A program made the position numbers and the translations under genes. This document shows positions 49,726 through 62,209 of a stretch of 64,000 nucleotides of DNA, piece after piece. A model generated the notes under the pieces. It was not told the DNA's origin and did no database searches. It was given only the letters and a program-made list of their open reading frames with translations. The stretch is from the NCBI GenBank assembly GCA_020247395.1, contig JADCJC010000030.1, forward strand, positions 1 to 64,000, in the 5' to 3' direction. Source of the stretch: Rhodocyclaceae bacterium (GTDB lineage Bacteria; Pseudomonadota; Gammaproteobacteria; Burkholderiales; Usitatibacteraceae). The stretch's first letter is position 1. The number at the start of each line of letters is the position of its first letter.

Positions 49726-50145
49726 ATGAATTTTCGAAACCCATCGGGCAGTGAGCAAAGAATGACTTCGACTTATGGACGTGAAGCTGACGCTAAGTTG
49801 GCCCAGATACGGAAGTATCTTGACTGCGACCATCCGCCGTCCGATTGGTCAAATGCGGACCTCGCAAAAGAGCAGGGGGTGGTTGAAGTCAAAATAGCGG
49901 CTCAATTCGAGACGAAAATCAACGCTTGGGACTCCCTTCAGCGATATGCAACCCGCGACAAAGATTCGTTGGGCATTGAAACTCGCGGTATGCGTGATGT
50001 CATTCGGATTTGTTTTTCCGAATGTGATGAGCGGCTAGCGGTAGGTCACTCAAAAAAAGCAGAAACTCGCCCACTGACGGGCGTCTTCACGGCTTTTTGC
50101 CTTAAACTGCCCGCCCCGCTTAGACGTTACAGTTGGAACGGATAA
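49726..50145 (+). CDS. Hypothetical protein, orphan
   Basis: ATG 49726, six bases after AAGGA, gives 139 residues. The middle is rich in charged residues and has no motif I recognise. The last 19 bases overlap the end of the convergent aruB gene, and an A-rich/T-rich hairpin near 50080-50098 lies inside its 3' part. Composition differs from the aru genes. It may be a short orphan or a non-coding frame. Confidence 0.4.
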   Translation: MNFRNPSGSEQRMTSTYGREADAKLAQIRKYLDCDHPPSDWSNADLAKEQGVVEVKIAAQFETKINAWDSLQRYATRDKDSLGIETRGMRDVIRICFSECDERLAVGHSKKAETRPLTGVFTAFCLKLPAPLRRYSWNG

Positions 50146-51491
50146 ACCGAGCCCAACTTGAGGATGGAGGTCAGTTCATCTAACGCGACCCGAACCTCGT
50201 TGATCAATGCCGGATCGGTCAGGTCTGCGTCGGCCATACGATCACGATAGTGCTTCTCCACCCAAGTGGTGAGCTGGCTATACAAAGTGTTGTTTATCAC
50301 GACGTTCGGATTCACCGCGTTGGCTTCAGCCGCATTGAGTTCAACACGCAGCCGCAAACACGCGGGGCCGCCGCCGTTCATCATGCTCTCGCGCAAATCA
50401 AACACCAGCGTTTCGTTCAGCACTGGATGTGAAGCAACTAGACCTTGCAGGAAAGTCCATACACGTTTGTTGGTGCGACATTCATCTGGAACGACAATCG
50501 CCATCTTGCCGTCTGCTTTCGATAACAGCTGGCTGTTAAAGAGATAACTCGACACCGCATCTTCAACCGAGACGTCGGCTTCCGTCACATTGATGACGAC
50601 TAATCCCTCGCCAAACTTGTCGCGTAACTCGGCAAAGACCGCCGCTTGGTTCGCAAACGCGAGTTCGTGGCAGAACAACAACTCACGATGCCCGACCGCG
50701 ATCACGTCGTTGTGGAACACGCCCGCATCAATCACATCGGGATTTTGCTGCGCAAAGACGGTGACCGATGTATCGAGCCCATGTAGCCGCGCCACCGCCT
50801 CCGAGGCTTCGCGCGATTGCCGGGCGGGGAACTTCTTTGGTGCCAGCGCACTCGGGTCAAAACCGGTCGCGCCATAAACAAACAACTCCACCCCCTTCGC
50901 CCCAATGCGTGGCGCGAATCGCGTGTGGTTGGCCGCCCCCTCATCGCCAAATTGTGGGCATGAAGGTAACGCGGCGTGATGGGCGAAGCATTTATCATCG
51001 GCAAACATCGCGCGCAGGATGCGCGAGGTAGTTGGGTGCTCCATCGAGCGATGGAATTTATTGTTGAGGTTAGCGGCGGTGAAATGCACACGCTGGTCTG
51101 CCGTGTTTGCGCTCGGGCTCACCGTCGCCGCATTTGCCGCCCACATGGATGACGCCGACATCACGCCGTGAAACACCGGGCCAGCGTCACGCGCTGCCGC
51201 TTTCAACACCGACGCATCGTCACCCGAAAACCCCAATGCGCGAAGCGCGGCTAGGTTGGGTCGCTCTTGCGGTGCCAACACACCCTGCTTCCAACCGCGA
51301 TCGGCTAACGCTTTCATCTTCGCCAGCCCCTGCAAGGCGGCAAGTTTGGGGTTGGCGACCGCTCCACGATTGTTCGACGAGGCGATGTTGCCAAACGAAA
51401 GTCCACTGTAGTTATGTGTGGGTCCGACAAGCCCGTCGAAGTTCCACTCGTTCGCGCCGGTTTCCGCCGCTGTGTTCATGCTCATGCTCAC
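50127..51491 (-). CDS. aruB: N-succinylarginine dihydrolase
   Basis: This 454-residue AstB/AruB hydrolyses N2-succinylarginine to succinylornithine, CO2 and two ammonia, the second step of the succinyltransferase pathway. The start [22 protein letters not shown] and the C-terminal [14 protein letters not shown] with the catalytic cysteine are both conserved. It is the last gene of the aru run, 11 bases after aruD. No aruE follows. Confidence 0.96.
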   Translation of the reverse strand: MSMSMNTAAETGANEWNFDGLVGPTHNYSGLSFGNIASSNNRGAVANPKLAALQGLAKMKALADRGWKQGVLAPQERPNLAALRALGFSGDDASVLKAAARDAGPVFHGVMSASSMWAANAATVSPSANTADQRVHFTAANLNNKFHRSMEHPTTSRILRAMFADDKCFAHHAALPSCPQFGDEGAANHTRFAPRIGAKGVELFVYGATGFDPSALAPKKFPARQSREASEAVARLHGLDTSVTVFAQQNPDVIDAGVFHNDVIAVGHRELLFCHELAFANQAAVFAELRDKFGEGLVVINVTEADVSVEDAVSSYLFNSQLLSKADGKMAIVVPDECRTNKRVWTFLQGLVASHPVLNETLVFDLRESMMNGGGPACLRLRVELNAAEANAVNPNVVINNTLYSQLTTWVEKHYRDRMADADLTDPALINEVRVALDELTSILKLGSVYPFQL

Positions 51492-51502
51492 CTGCCGTCG
51501 AT

Positions 51503-53002
<1,500 letters not shown>

Positions 53003-54058
53003 CTAGGCGCGTTCGGACGGGCTTAACGCCACCACACGAACCGCATCACCGACCTCAACACCAATCGCCTTGGCGATATCGGCACTGATAACCACTTTGT
53101 CATTGGCAATCTTGCAGCAGCCGAGGCCAACGCGAAACCCCGCCAAGTGGGCGTTGCTAATGAGCATTAATGGTGCCGCAGAGGCGCTGTCTGCGCTAGC
53201 TTCCGCACTGTTGTCTCGAATGCCAGCAACGGTATGAGTGGTGCTTTTCCGCACAACGTCAATATCCACCAAGTCAGACTCAAGCGTGGGCCCCGCATCA
53301 AAAATATCGACATGCCCCTCAAAACGAAAACCTTCCTGCTCCAGCAATCGTCTGGCCGGTCGCGTCATCTCATGGGTCTCACCGATCACCGCTTGCGCCT
53401 CCTTGGATAGAAATGAGCTGTACAGCGGGTGCTTGGGCATAAGCTCGGCGACAAACGACTTCTTGCCGATACCGGTCAGATAGTCAGCCTCTGCAAAATC
53501 CATCGAGAAGAAATGGCGGCCCAATGACTCCCAAAACGGCGAGCGACCGCTTGTATCAGATACCCCTCGTAACTCTGCAATCACCTTGGCGGCGAAACGT
53601 TCGCGAAACTGCGCCATGAACATCAGACGCGACTTAGACAAAAGTGCGCCATTACGGCCCACCCGATAGTCTGGCGCTAGAAAGAGGGAACAAAGTTCGG
53701 ACGCACCGGTGTGATCGTTAGATAAGAACAGTGTCGGCGTACGGGTAAAAATTCCCAGCTCTCGCGAGGCATGCACCACAGTGCCGACGCGGTAGGAATA
53801 CCAAGGCTCGCGCAGGCCGACCGCACCGGCAATGGCACAAATGCCAACGATTCTGGCTTGCGTGATGTCTTCCATCACAAATATCCACTGCTCATCGGCC
53901 TTATCTGCGGTACCGGCAAACGTTGCCAACGATGCCTCAATGCGGCCACGCAGAAGCGCCTCATTGTTGGGCAGCGTAGTGAGCCCCACACCCGTGTCGC
54001 GCACCAGCGCCAACAATGGTGCGAGGTCGTTGGCACGAATCGGGCGAACAATTACCAT
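53003..54058 (-). CDS. aruG: Arginine N-succinyltransferase, second subunit
   Basis: This 351-residue protein of the AstA/AruFG family, a GNAT-like fold, transfers succinyl from succinyl-CoA to the alpha-amino group of arginine. It starts MVIVRPIRANDLAPLLAL and holds the family blocks SRELGIFTRTPTLFLSNDHTGASEL (as FTRTPTLFLSNDHTGASEL), KSRLMFMAQFRERFA and FRFEGHVDIFDAGPTLE. It overlaps aruF by seven bases and is clearly a paralogue of it. As in Pseudomonas, the two subunits would form a heteromer. Confidence 0.94.
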   Translation of the reverse strand: MVIVRPIRANDLAPLLALVRDTGVGLTTLPNNEALLRGRIEASLATFAGTADKADEQWIFVMEDITQARIVGICAIAGAVGLREPWYSYRVGTVVHASRELGIFTRTPTLFLSNDHTGASELCSLFLAPDYRVGRNGALLSKSRLMFMAQFRERFAAKVIAELRGVSDTSGRSPFWESLGRHFFSMDFAEADYLTGIGKKSFVAELMPKHPLYSSFLSKEAQAVIGETHEMTRPARRLLEQEGFRFEGHVDIFDAGPTLESDLVDIDVVRKSTTHTVAGIRDNSAEASADSASAAPLMLISNAHLAGFRVGLGCCKIANDKVVISADIAKAIGVEVGDAVRVVALSPSERA

Positions 54059-55146
54059 GACGCGCCCTTCAGGCGATGGTTGCCGGCATCGAGCGGTACC
54101 ACGCGCACAGCATCGCCATCGTCCACATTAAGCAGCCGCGCGACTTTGCGCGAGATACTGACTTTGTCGCCGCTATTGCCGGCACCCGCGCCACCGCCGA
54201 CAACAACCGGGGCAATGGTCGAGCGAAACCCTTGCGATTTAGTGTTAGCCACAATTGAAACCAGCGCCTCCTCGCACTCGATGGTCTCGGCAAGATCTGG
54301 CATGTTTGTGGAGACCGTCATACGTCGCTGCAGACGAATCGAGCGCAGGGTCTCCACGCGCGCCTCGACGGTCGGGCCACCGTCAAAAATATCGACATAG
54401 GTGTCTGCCTCGAAGCCCTCATCCATCAGAATCGAAAATGGTAACTCGCCGTCCGGATGCAACTGACCGATCGCCAGCTTTGCCGCCGCCGGCAGCAGCG
54501 GAACATAGATCGGATACTGCGGCATCAACTCAGCGATAAAGGTTTTGCTGCGGCCCCCGGAAAGCTGCTCTGCCTGCGGATAGTCCATGTTGAAAAAACG
54601 GCGACCCACCGCATCCCAAAACGGCGAGCGGCCTTCGGCGTCACATACGCCGGGGTTTTCGGCGGCCAATTTGTCGGCAAATCGTTGGCGCTGTTCGCCG
54701 ACATACAACAACCGCGCGCGCGACAACAAATCCGGCAAGTCGCTATCGACATACGCCGGGTCGATGTAAAAAGATGTTAGTAGCGAAAATCCTGTCAAAT
54801 CATGACAAAGGTGCAACGCATGAATCTTATTGCTTACCTTGAGTTCCTGTGAAGCGTGGACAATGATTTCATTGCGGTACGAATAGAAGCGGTCATGAAA
54901 ACCCGCCGCCGCTGCAATGCCGCTAGTACCCACGAGCTCCCCGCTAGAGGCGTTCTCCAGCACAAAGAAGTAGGCCTCTTCGCCGGGCATATCCACCTCA
55001 CTCGCAAACGAGTAACGCGAGTTGGCGATCTTGTCGGCGAGCCGATCTCTATCGGGCGGCAACGACGTGATGCCGATCGCGCTCCTGGCCGCAATTGATT
55101 CGATTTGCGGCAAATCCGCGAGTTCAGCCGGACGAAGAACAAACAT
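54052..55146 (-). CDS. aruF: Arginine N-succinyltransferase, first subunit
   Basis: This 364-residue paralogue of AruG starts MFVLRPAELADLPQIESIA. It shares the same blocks (SRARLLYVGEQRQRFADKL, FEADTYVDIFDGGPTVEARV). Name and order follow the Pseudomonas aruCFGDB order. It begins five bases after aruC. Substrate may also include ornithine, as for the Pseudomonas enzyme. Confidence 0.94.
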   Translation of the reverse strand: MFVLRPAELADLPQIESIAARSAIGITSLPPDRDRLADKIANSRYSFASEVDMPGEEAYFFVLENASSGELVGTSGIAAAAGFHDRFYSYRNEIIVHASQELKVSNKIHALHLCHDLTGFSLLTSFYIDPAYVDSDLPDLLSRARLLYVGEQRQRFADKLAAENPGVCDAEGRSPFWDAVGRRFFNMDYPQAEQLSGGRSKTFIAELMPQYPIYVPLLPAAAKLAIGQLHPDGELPFSILMDEGFEADTYVDIFDGGPTVEARVETLRSIRLQRRMTVSTNMPDLAETIECEEALVSIVANTKSQGFRSTIAPVVVGGGAGAGNSGDKVSISRKVARLLNVDDGDAVRVVPLDAGNHRLKGASW

Positions 55147-55151
55147 GTTGT

Positions 55152-56474
<1,323 letters not shown>

Positions 56475-56623
56475 TCAAAAGAGACGTTGAAAAAGCAGCA
56501 CCACGGCCGAGCCAGCGTTCCTCGGTGGCGTTTTCCCTAATCGCTCGCATTTTACGGAGCATGAAGGACGCATGGGTATCGGAAATGCGACCAAGACTTG
56601 TATTAGACCGAAGGCCATGTATG

Positions 56624-57670
56624 TTACGCCCCGTTCCCGGAGCTGCTTTGGACGGCGGTTGACGTCGCCGCAAGCGCGTTCAGTCGGCGACTGCGCTCTT
56701 CGCGCGGCGTTAACTGAAAATGAGCACGATAGGCACTGGAAAAGTGCGGCCCTGACGAGAATCCGCAGGAGAGTCCGATCTGCAGAATGGACTGGCTGGT
56801 TTCGCGCAGTAGCTGGCGCGTACGCGCTAACCGCATTTCAAGGTAATACCGCGACGGCAGGCTATCCAAATGTTGCTTAAAGAGGCGCTCAAGTTGGCGC
56901 CGCGAAACACCGACCAAACGCGCAATTTCCTCAGTCGGCAGAGGCTCCTCAAAGTTAGCCTCCATGAGTGAGACAGCTTCGGTCAGTTTGGGCTGTCCGC
57001 CTCCAATCCGTGCCGACAGCGGCACGCGCTGGCGCTCGTCTGCCGCACGCGCGCGCTCGATACCGAGTTGATCCATGACTTCAGCGGCGACGTCCGCCCC
57101 TAAGCGGGCGGTCACCAAAGCGAGCATCAAGTCTTGGGCCGCCTGCCCGCCCGCTGCCGTATATCGGTTTCGATCGATCTCAAATACGTGCGAGGACACC
57201 ACGACATCAGGGAATTGTTCGGCAAACAAGGCCGTATAGGGCCAGTGAATAGTGGCGCGGAAGCCATCCAGCAGCCCCGCACGCGCCAACACCCAGGCAC
57301 CAGTACCGATACCCCCCAGTGCTACGCCAGCCGCGTCCGCTGCACGCAGTCGAGCGATGATGTTGTCATGCCCAACCTCAGCCAACGGTGCGTCGCCTAC
57401 GACAAACAATACATCCAGTCGGCTGAGCGTATCTGCTGGCGCATTGGCCAACAGCGAAATTTGGCTGGCGCTATGCACTTCCTGCTTCGGCGAGACGACC
57501 GCCTGACCCGCTGCGGCCACCATGCCATCGCCGAGCACATGTACGGAAAGCGTCGCCTCACCCGAAACATCGTTGACGGCTTCAATAATGCCAAGCGCAC
57601 TCCCGAGCGCCGCTAGCGAAAAGCGAGGCAAGAGGACGAAACCAATGTGTTGGAAGTTCGGGAGCGGCAT
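56624..57670 (-). CDS. argR: AraC-family arginine regulator ArgR
   Basis: ATG 57670 gives 348 residues: an N-terminal DJ-1/PfpI (GATase1-like) ligand domain (about 8-180) and a C-terminal AraC double HTH (about 215-320, with EEIARLVGVSRRQLERLFKQ). This is the architecture of Pseudomonas ArgR, which activates aru and aot operons and represses others in response to arginine. The place after aotP and before aruC is the same as there. It is unrelated to the E. coli ArgR repressor. Confidence 0.9.
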   Translation of the reverse strand: MPLPNFQHIGFVLLPRFSLAALGSALGIIEAVNDVSGEATLSVHVLGDGMVAAAGQAVVSPKQEVHSASQISLLANAPADTLSRLDVLFVVGDAPLAEVGHDNIIARLRAADAAGVALGGIGTGAWVLARAGLLDGFRATIHWPYTALFAEQFPDVVVSSHVFEIDRNRYTAAGGQAAQDLMLALVTARLGADVAAEVMDQLGIERARAADERQRVPLSARIGGGQPKLTEAVSLMEANFEEPLPTEEIARLVGVSRRQLERLFKQHLDSLPSRYYLEMRLARTRQLLRETSQSILQIGLSCGFSSGPHFSSAYRAHFQLTPREERSRRLNALAATSTAVQSSSGNGA

Positions 57671-57920
57671 CGGAAGACAGCGGGATTGCAAACCAGCTAG
57701 GGAGATTAGACGGGGAAGCCAGCACGAGTACGGTCGTAACCATCGATAGAGACGGACATCTTGAGGCAAAAATACCTGAAATCACCCGCCAATATTAGAG
57801 TTTGTCAACTCACATCAATGCCGTGCCGCAGAAAGTGGCGCTGACAGCAGCGACACTTCACGAGATTTTCCTACAACTTCGTGCTGCTAAACCCGGATCG
57901 CGCCAATTTCGTCGGCTCGC

Positions 57921-58694
57921 TTATTTCAGGCTGCCCGACAGAAACTGTTGCAGTCTTTCGCTAGTGGGTGTGCTCAGCACCACACGCGGGTCACCCTGCT
58001 CTTCGATACGTCCCTGATGAAGAAACACCACCCGGTTCGATACTTCGCGCGCAAAGCCCATTTCGTGGGTCACGACCACCATTGTGCGCCCCTCACTTGC
58101 GAGGTCACGCATCACGCGCAATACCTCACCGACCAGTTCCGGGTCTAACGCCGAGGTCGGCTCATCAAACAACATCACATCCGGCTCCATCGCCAGCGCC
58201 CGGGCGATGGCGACGCGTTGCGCCTCACCACCCGACAAATGTGCCGGATAAAATTCCTTGCGATGCCACACGCCAACACGGTTTAAGTAATGCTCGGCGC
58301 GCTCAAGCGCTTCCGGCTTGGACAAGCCGAGCACCTGCATGGGCGCTTCGACAACATTCTCGCTTACCGTCATATGTGACCACAAATTGAAATGCTGAAA
58401 CACCATGGATAATTTCGCGCGAAAACGCTCCAACGCCTTTGGATCTGCGGCGGTCAGCGTGCCATCGCGGTCACGCCTTAACGCCAGACGTTCGCCATTG
58501 ATAGCAATGGAGCCTTCGTGCGGGCGCTCAAGAAGATTCATACAGCGCAGCCATGTGCTTTTGCCTGAGCCAGAAGAACCGATAATGCTGATCACATCCC
58601 CGGCGTTTGCGGCCATCGAAACGCCCTTCAGAACCTCGTTGTTGCCGAAGCGTTTAACGATGCCGTCTACACGTAGTTTTTCTTGTGAGCTCAT
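57921..58694 (-). CDS. aotP: Arginine/ornithine ABC transporter ATP-binding protein
   Basis: This 257-residue polar amino acid-type ABC ATPase has Walker [10 protein letters not shown], signature [15 protein letters not shown] and Walker [13 protein letters not shown], plus the switch histidine in VVTHEMGFA. It energises AotQM. It follows aotO by 102 bases; argR follows by 250 bases, in which no gene is seen. Confidence 0.95.
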   Translation of the reverse strand: MSSQEKLRVDGIVKRFGNNEVLKGVSMAANAGDVISIIGSSGSGKSTWLRCMNLLERPHEGSIAINGERLALRRDRDGTLTAADPKALERFRAKLSMVFQHFNLWSHMTVSENVVEAPMQVLGLSKPEALERAEHYLNRVGVWHRKEFYPAHLSGGEAQRVAIARALAMEPDVMLFDEPTSALDPELVGEVLRVMRDLASEGRTMVVVTHEMGFAREVSNRVVFLHQGRIEEQGDPRVVLSTPTSERLQQFLSGSLK

Positions 58695-58796
58695 TTTGAA
58701 ATTGATTCGAGCGAGGCACGGTTGTCGCCGGTCCTAAGCAAGACTAGGACGGGAGTGCCAAACGCGAAGTGATGAATTGGACGCAAGCCGACCTGC

Positions 58797-59915
58797 CTAA
58801 CGGGCGCTCAGTAAGTTACCAGTGCGAAACGGCACCTTGCCGGCGATCTTGCACAGTCGCATCCCAGTATGCGCAAACCGACTGTTGCTGCGCGCATACA
58901 AGACCCCATCGGTTGTCGCCTTCAACGCTGTCGTGTGTCCTGTGATCGGATCAATCACATTCGCCACCAAGTCGCCCGTATGAATCATGTCGCCCAACTC
59001 GCGCTGATAGTCGACCACGCCGGAGACGGGCGACTCAACCGCCTCTGAGCCCGCCAGCGGTGTTGCATCATGCAACAACGGCGGGGCTAGTGGTGCCGAG
59101 CCGCGAATAAATCCCTGTTCGGTCAGGTAGGAGATGATGGCACCTGCATCCTGCTCCGCCAGCGCCTTCGAGACGTCGGCTTCTCCACGCAGTTCAACGG
59201 TCACCGATACACAAGCCAACGGGATCGGAACAGCGGGGAAACGCTCGCGCAGCATCCACCAGGTTCTTGAACACGCTTCGTCGAACGGGTGGTCGCCGGA
59301 AACCGTTTCCAGCAGCGTCGCTGCGGCACCGAGGTAGCGCGCGAGCGGCTCGACACGCTCCCACAAAGGGCTGCCCGCATACAGATGCATTAATGCCTCG
59401 CTATCACAGTGCAGATCGAGTACCACATCAGCATCCGCGGCAAGCGCAAACAGTGTCTGGCGCAGGCTCGCCATCTCGGTCTTCACAGGCAGCGCCCGAA
59501 TGGCATCGATCAAAGCGGCGCGAATCAAGTTCACGTTAGCAGTCTCGTCCGGTCCGAGCTTCGTTTCCACCTTCTTCGCGACAACGTCCACCACATCGGG
59601 ATAGTGACGATTAAAGTTCTCCGCATTCAGAAGTTCGAAACGTCCGATATGTGCATGATCGATCCACTGCGAAAGACCGATCGGATTGGCGACCGGCACC
59701 AATACAACCTCGGTTTCAAGCGACTTGCACTCCTCGAGCTCCGCAAGCAAGCACTTGAGATGGTGCGCTACCAACAAGCCCGGCACCTCATCGGCATGTA
59801 ATGCCGCTTGAATGTAAATCTTGCGATTGCGGTTGGTTGGCCCGAAGTGGAAGCTGACAATTTCACGCGATGTGCCGATGACCGGTGACAAAAGAGGGTG
59901 CTTATGAATTTGCAT
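58797..59915 (-). CDS. aotO: AotO/CphZ zinc hydrolase for beta-Asp-Arg
   Basis: ATG 59915 gives 372 residues. It is an M14-like protein of the succinylglutamate desuccinylase/aspartoacylase superfamily, with zinc ligands H40 and E43 in ALHADEVPG and H169 in LDLHCDSE, and the catalytic glutamate in SVTVELRGEADVS. The C-terminal domain (about 280-372) is a lipoyl-like beta barrel. The Pseudomonas homologue AotO has been shown to be a cyanophycin dipeptide hydrolase (CphZ), cutting beta-Asp-Arg to aspartate and arginine. The place between aotM and aotP is identical. It should not be named astE. Confidence 0.9.
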   Translation of the reverse strand: MQIHKHPLLSPVIGTSREIVSFHFGPTNRNRKIYIQAALHADEVPGLLVAHHLKCLLAELEECKSLETEVVLVPVANPIGLSQWIDHAHIGRFELLNAENFNRHYPDVVDVVAKKVETKLGPDETANVNLIRAALIDAIRALPVKTEMASLRQTLFALAADADVVLDLHCDSEALMHLYAGSPLWERVEPLARYLGAAATLLETVSGDHPFDEACSRTWWMLRERFPAVPIPLACVSVTVELRGEADVSKALAEQDAGAIISYLTEQGFIRGSAPLAPPLLHDATPLAGSEAVESPVSGVVDYQRELGDMIHTGDLVANVIDPITGHTTALKATTDGVLYARSNSRFAHTGMRLCKIAGKVPFRTGNLLSAR

Positions 59916-59943
59916 AGTTTTATCGTAGAGAACGTGATGATTG

Positions 59944-60681
59944 CTAGATTCGTGGCGCGGTAGCCAACACCACGCCTCTGACATCGGAGGAGTTCTTGCG
60001 CGGTGCGAGATGCTGCAACCAGCGACCCTCGGCAAAATGAAACAAGCCAACCAGCGAAAAAGTGAGCAGCATGTAACACGCCCCGGCCGTCAAAAACGCC
60101 TCAAACGGCAGGTAGGTACGTGAATTCATCTCCCGTGCGGCACCGGTCAAGTCCATCACGGTCACCACACTCGCAAGTGCTGTGCCGTGCAACATCATGA
60201 TGACCTCATTGGAATACGCTGGCAACGCCCGACGCACTGCGGAAGGCAGCAAAATGCGCGTCAGCACCTGGAGCTTGCTCATCCCGAGGCTGTTGGCCGC
60301 CTCGACCTCGCCGTAGGGAACGGCACGCATGGCACCAGCAACGATTTCCGCCGTGTACGCCGCTGTATTCAGCGTGAACGCCAGCACTGCGCAAAACCAG
60401 GCCGAGGACAACAGCGGCCAGAGTACACTCAGCCGCACCCATTCGAACTGCGCCACACCGTAGTAGATGAGAAACAATTGCACCAGCATCGGTGTCCCGC
60501 GAATCACATAGGTATACATCCAGACTGGCCGGGAAATCCACACGTTGCCGCTCGCCCGCGCGATTCCCAGCGGCATAGCAAGCAACAAGCCCGCCACCAG
60601 TGAGACAGCGAGCAGTTGCAGTGTGGTGCCGATGCCGGTTGCATACATCGGCAGGGATTCAATGATGGCGTCGAAGTTCAT
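59944..60681 (-). CDS. aotM: Arginine/ornithine ABC permease AotM
   Basis: ATG 60681, one base after the aotQ stop, gives 245 residues with about five membrane helices and the EAA loop (EVEAANSLGMSKLQVLTRILLP). It begins with the HisM/ArtM-type helix GIGTTLQLLAVSLVAGL. It would pair with AotQ to form the membrane channel. Confidence 0.94.
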   Translation of the reverse strand: MNFDAIIESLPMYATGIGTTLQLLAVSLVAGLLLAMPLGIARASGNVWISRPVWMYTYVIRGTPMLVQLFLIYYGVAQFEWVRLSVLWPLLSSAWFCAVLAFTLNTAAYTAEIVAGAMRAVPYGEVEAANSLGMSKLQVLTRILLPSAVRRALPAYSNEVIMMLHGTALASVVTVMDLTGAAREMNSRTYLPFEAFLTAGACYMLLTFSLVGLFHFAEGRWLQHLAPRKNSSDVRGVVLATAPRI

Positions 60682-60682
60682 C

Positions 60683-61369
60683 TCACGCAGCCCGGCGCAA
60701 ACCAACGGTGACGCGCTTTTCCAACGCGCCTAATGCGAGTAACGAAATTGATGTGATGGCCAGATAGATTGCGGCGGCAGCAAGATAAAATGTAAATGGC
60801 TCTCGCGTCGCTCCGGCCGCCAATCCGGCGCTATGCATCATGTCAGTCAAACCAATAACGGAAACGATTGCTGTCGATTTCACCAGCACCAGCCAGTTGT
60901 TGGTGAAGCCGGGAATGGCAAGACGTACCATCTGCGGAAACGTGATTCGCAAGAACACGCGCATGGGCGACATGCCAAACGCCAGCCCTGCCTCGCGTTG
61001 GCCTGCGGGGATTGCCATCAACGCTCCACGGAAAGTTTCGGTCAGATAGGCACCGAAGATGAATCCGATGGTCGCCACACCGGCGACGAACGGATTAATA
61101 TCGACATAGCCTTCATAACCAAGCGCGGCAGCGGCGGCGTTGATGCCAATCTGGCCGCCGAAAAAGATCAGCAGCATGAGCACTAGGTCGGGTACACCCC
61201 GCACCACCGTAGTGTAGGTTGAGGCCAGCCAACGAATAACAGGGACGCGCGACAACTTTGCGGCGGCTCCCACCAATCCCAGCAAGACGGCGATCACCAA
61301 CGACGCCCCCGCTACGCCAAGCGTCGTCAACGTGCCATCCAGCAGTGTGGGGAGAAACCCGTGCAACAT
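60683..61369 (-). CDS. aotQ: Arginine/ornithine ABC permease AotQ
   Basis: This 228-residue polar amino acid permease has about five helices and the EAA loop (REAGLAFGMSPMRVFLRITFP). It lies six bases after aotJ and one base before aotM. It is a paralogue of AotM and makes the heterodimeric channel. Confidence 0.94.
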   Translation of the reverse strand: MLHGFLPTLLDGTLTTLGVAGASLVIAVLLGLVGAAAKLSRVPVIRWLASTYTTVVRGVPDLVLMLLIFFGGQIGINAAAAALGYEGYVDINPFVAGVATIGFIFGAYLTETFRGALMAIPAGQREAGLAFGMSPMRVFLRITFPQMVRLAIPGFTNNWLVLVKSTAIVSVIGLTDMMHSAGLAAGATREPFTFYLAAAAIYLAITSISLLALGALEKRVTVGLRRAA

Positions 61370-61375
61370 GCGACG

Positions 61376-62209
61376 TTATTTCTTCGCCGCCGCGTTAGTG
61401 ACCGCAGCAGCCGCAGTCGCTGCCGCAGCGCCGTAAACATCAAAATCGAAGTACACGTCTTGAATCTTTTTGTATATGCCGTTGGCACGAATCGCGGCGA
61501 TCGCCTTGTTAAAGTCTTCGCGCAGCGAATTGTCACCCTTCCGAAGTGCGATTCCGGCACCGTAGCCAAAGTACTTGGGATCATCGTATACAGGGCCAAC
61601 AAAGTGAAAATTCTTCCCCTGCGGAGTTTTCAGAAATCCCACCTGCGCTGCAATCATATCGAGCACCGCCGCATCAACGCGGCCTGATGCGAGGTCAAGA
61701 AACACCTCGTCTTGTTTAGTGTATCGAACGATATCCGCGCTCTTAAAGTTTTCGCCAACAAATCGGTCATGGATAGTCGAGCGCTGCACACCTACCCGTT
61801 TGCCCTTCAATCCCGCGGCAGTGGCTTCGAGCGTGGAACCTTGTTTTACGACAAATCGCGCGGGCGTTTTATAGTATTTGTCCGTGAATTCCACCGCCTT
61901 TTTACGCTCATCGGTAATCGACATCGAGGCGACCACGGCGTCAATCTTGCGACTATTTAACGCAGGGATCATACCGTCGAAGGCTAATTGCACGAATACA
62001 CACTCCACCTTCATCTGCGCACACAGCGCGTTGGCGATATCGATGTCAAAACCCTTTAGCTGACCACCTTTGTCGATTTCGCTGAATGGCGGATACGCGC
62101 CCTCAACACCGAGCCGCACTTTCTTTGCTTGCGCATTCGCGAAAGCAGCGGGGCCACCGAACAAAACGACAGAAGCGGCGACGATTAGTCCACGCAAGAA
62201 AACATTCAT
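61376..62209 (-). CDS. aotJ: Arginine/ornithine-binding periplasmic protein
   Basis: This 277-residue family 3 solute-binding protein has a signal peptide (cleaved near AFANA, residue 26) and the ligand-binding start VRLGVEGAYPPFSEIDKGG then GFDIDIANALCAQMKVECVF. The C-terminus is alanine-rich. Its ATG overlaps the cyanophycinase TGA (ATGA), which means translation is coupled. In Pseudomonas the same system takes up arginine, ornithine and, with AotO, beta-Asp-Arg. Confidence 0.94.
   Translation of the reverse strand: MNVFLRGLIVAASVVLFGGPAAFANAQAKKVRLGVEGAYPPFSEIDKGGQLKGFDIDIANALCAQMKVECVFVQLAFDGMIPALNSRKIDAVVASMSITDERKKAVEFTDKYYKTPARFVVKQGSTLEATAAGLKGKRVGVQRSTIHDRFVGENFKSADIVRYTKQDEVFLDLASGRVDAAVLDMIAAQVGFLKTPQGKNFHFVGPVYDDPKYFGYGAGIALRKGDNSLREDFNKAIAAIRANGIYKKIQDVYFDFDVYGAAAATAAAAVTNAAAKK

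Noticed and set aside
53003-55146. Assembly duplication of an arginine succinyltransferase gene
   Set aside because: The two proteins are diverged paralogues with the known AruF/AruG arrangement, not a repeat.
56587-56592. ArgR half-site upstream of aruC
   Set aside because: GGTCGC is present once, but the AA after eight bases and the second half-site 21 bases away are missing.
57842-57855. TGTCGC upstream of argR
   Set aside because: A single half-site without AA at the right distance and no partner.
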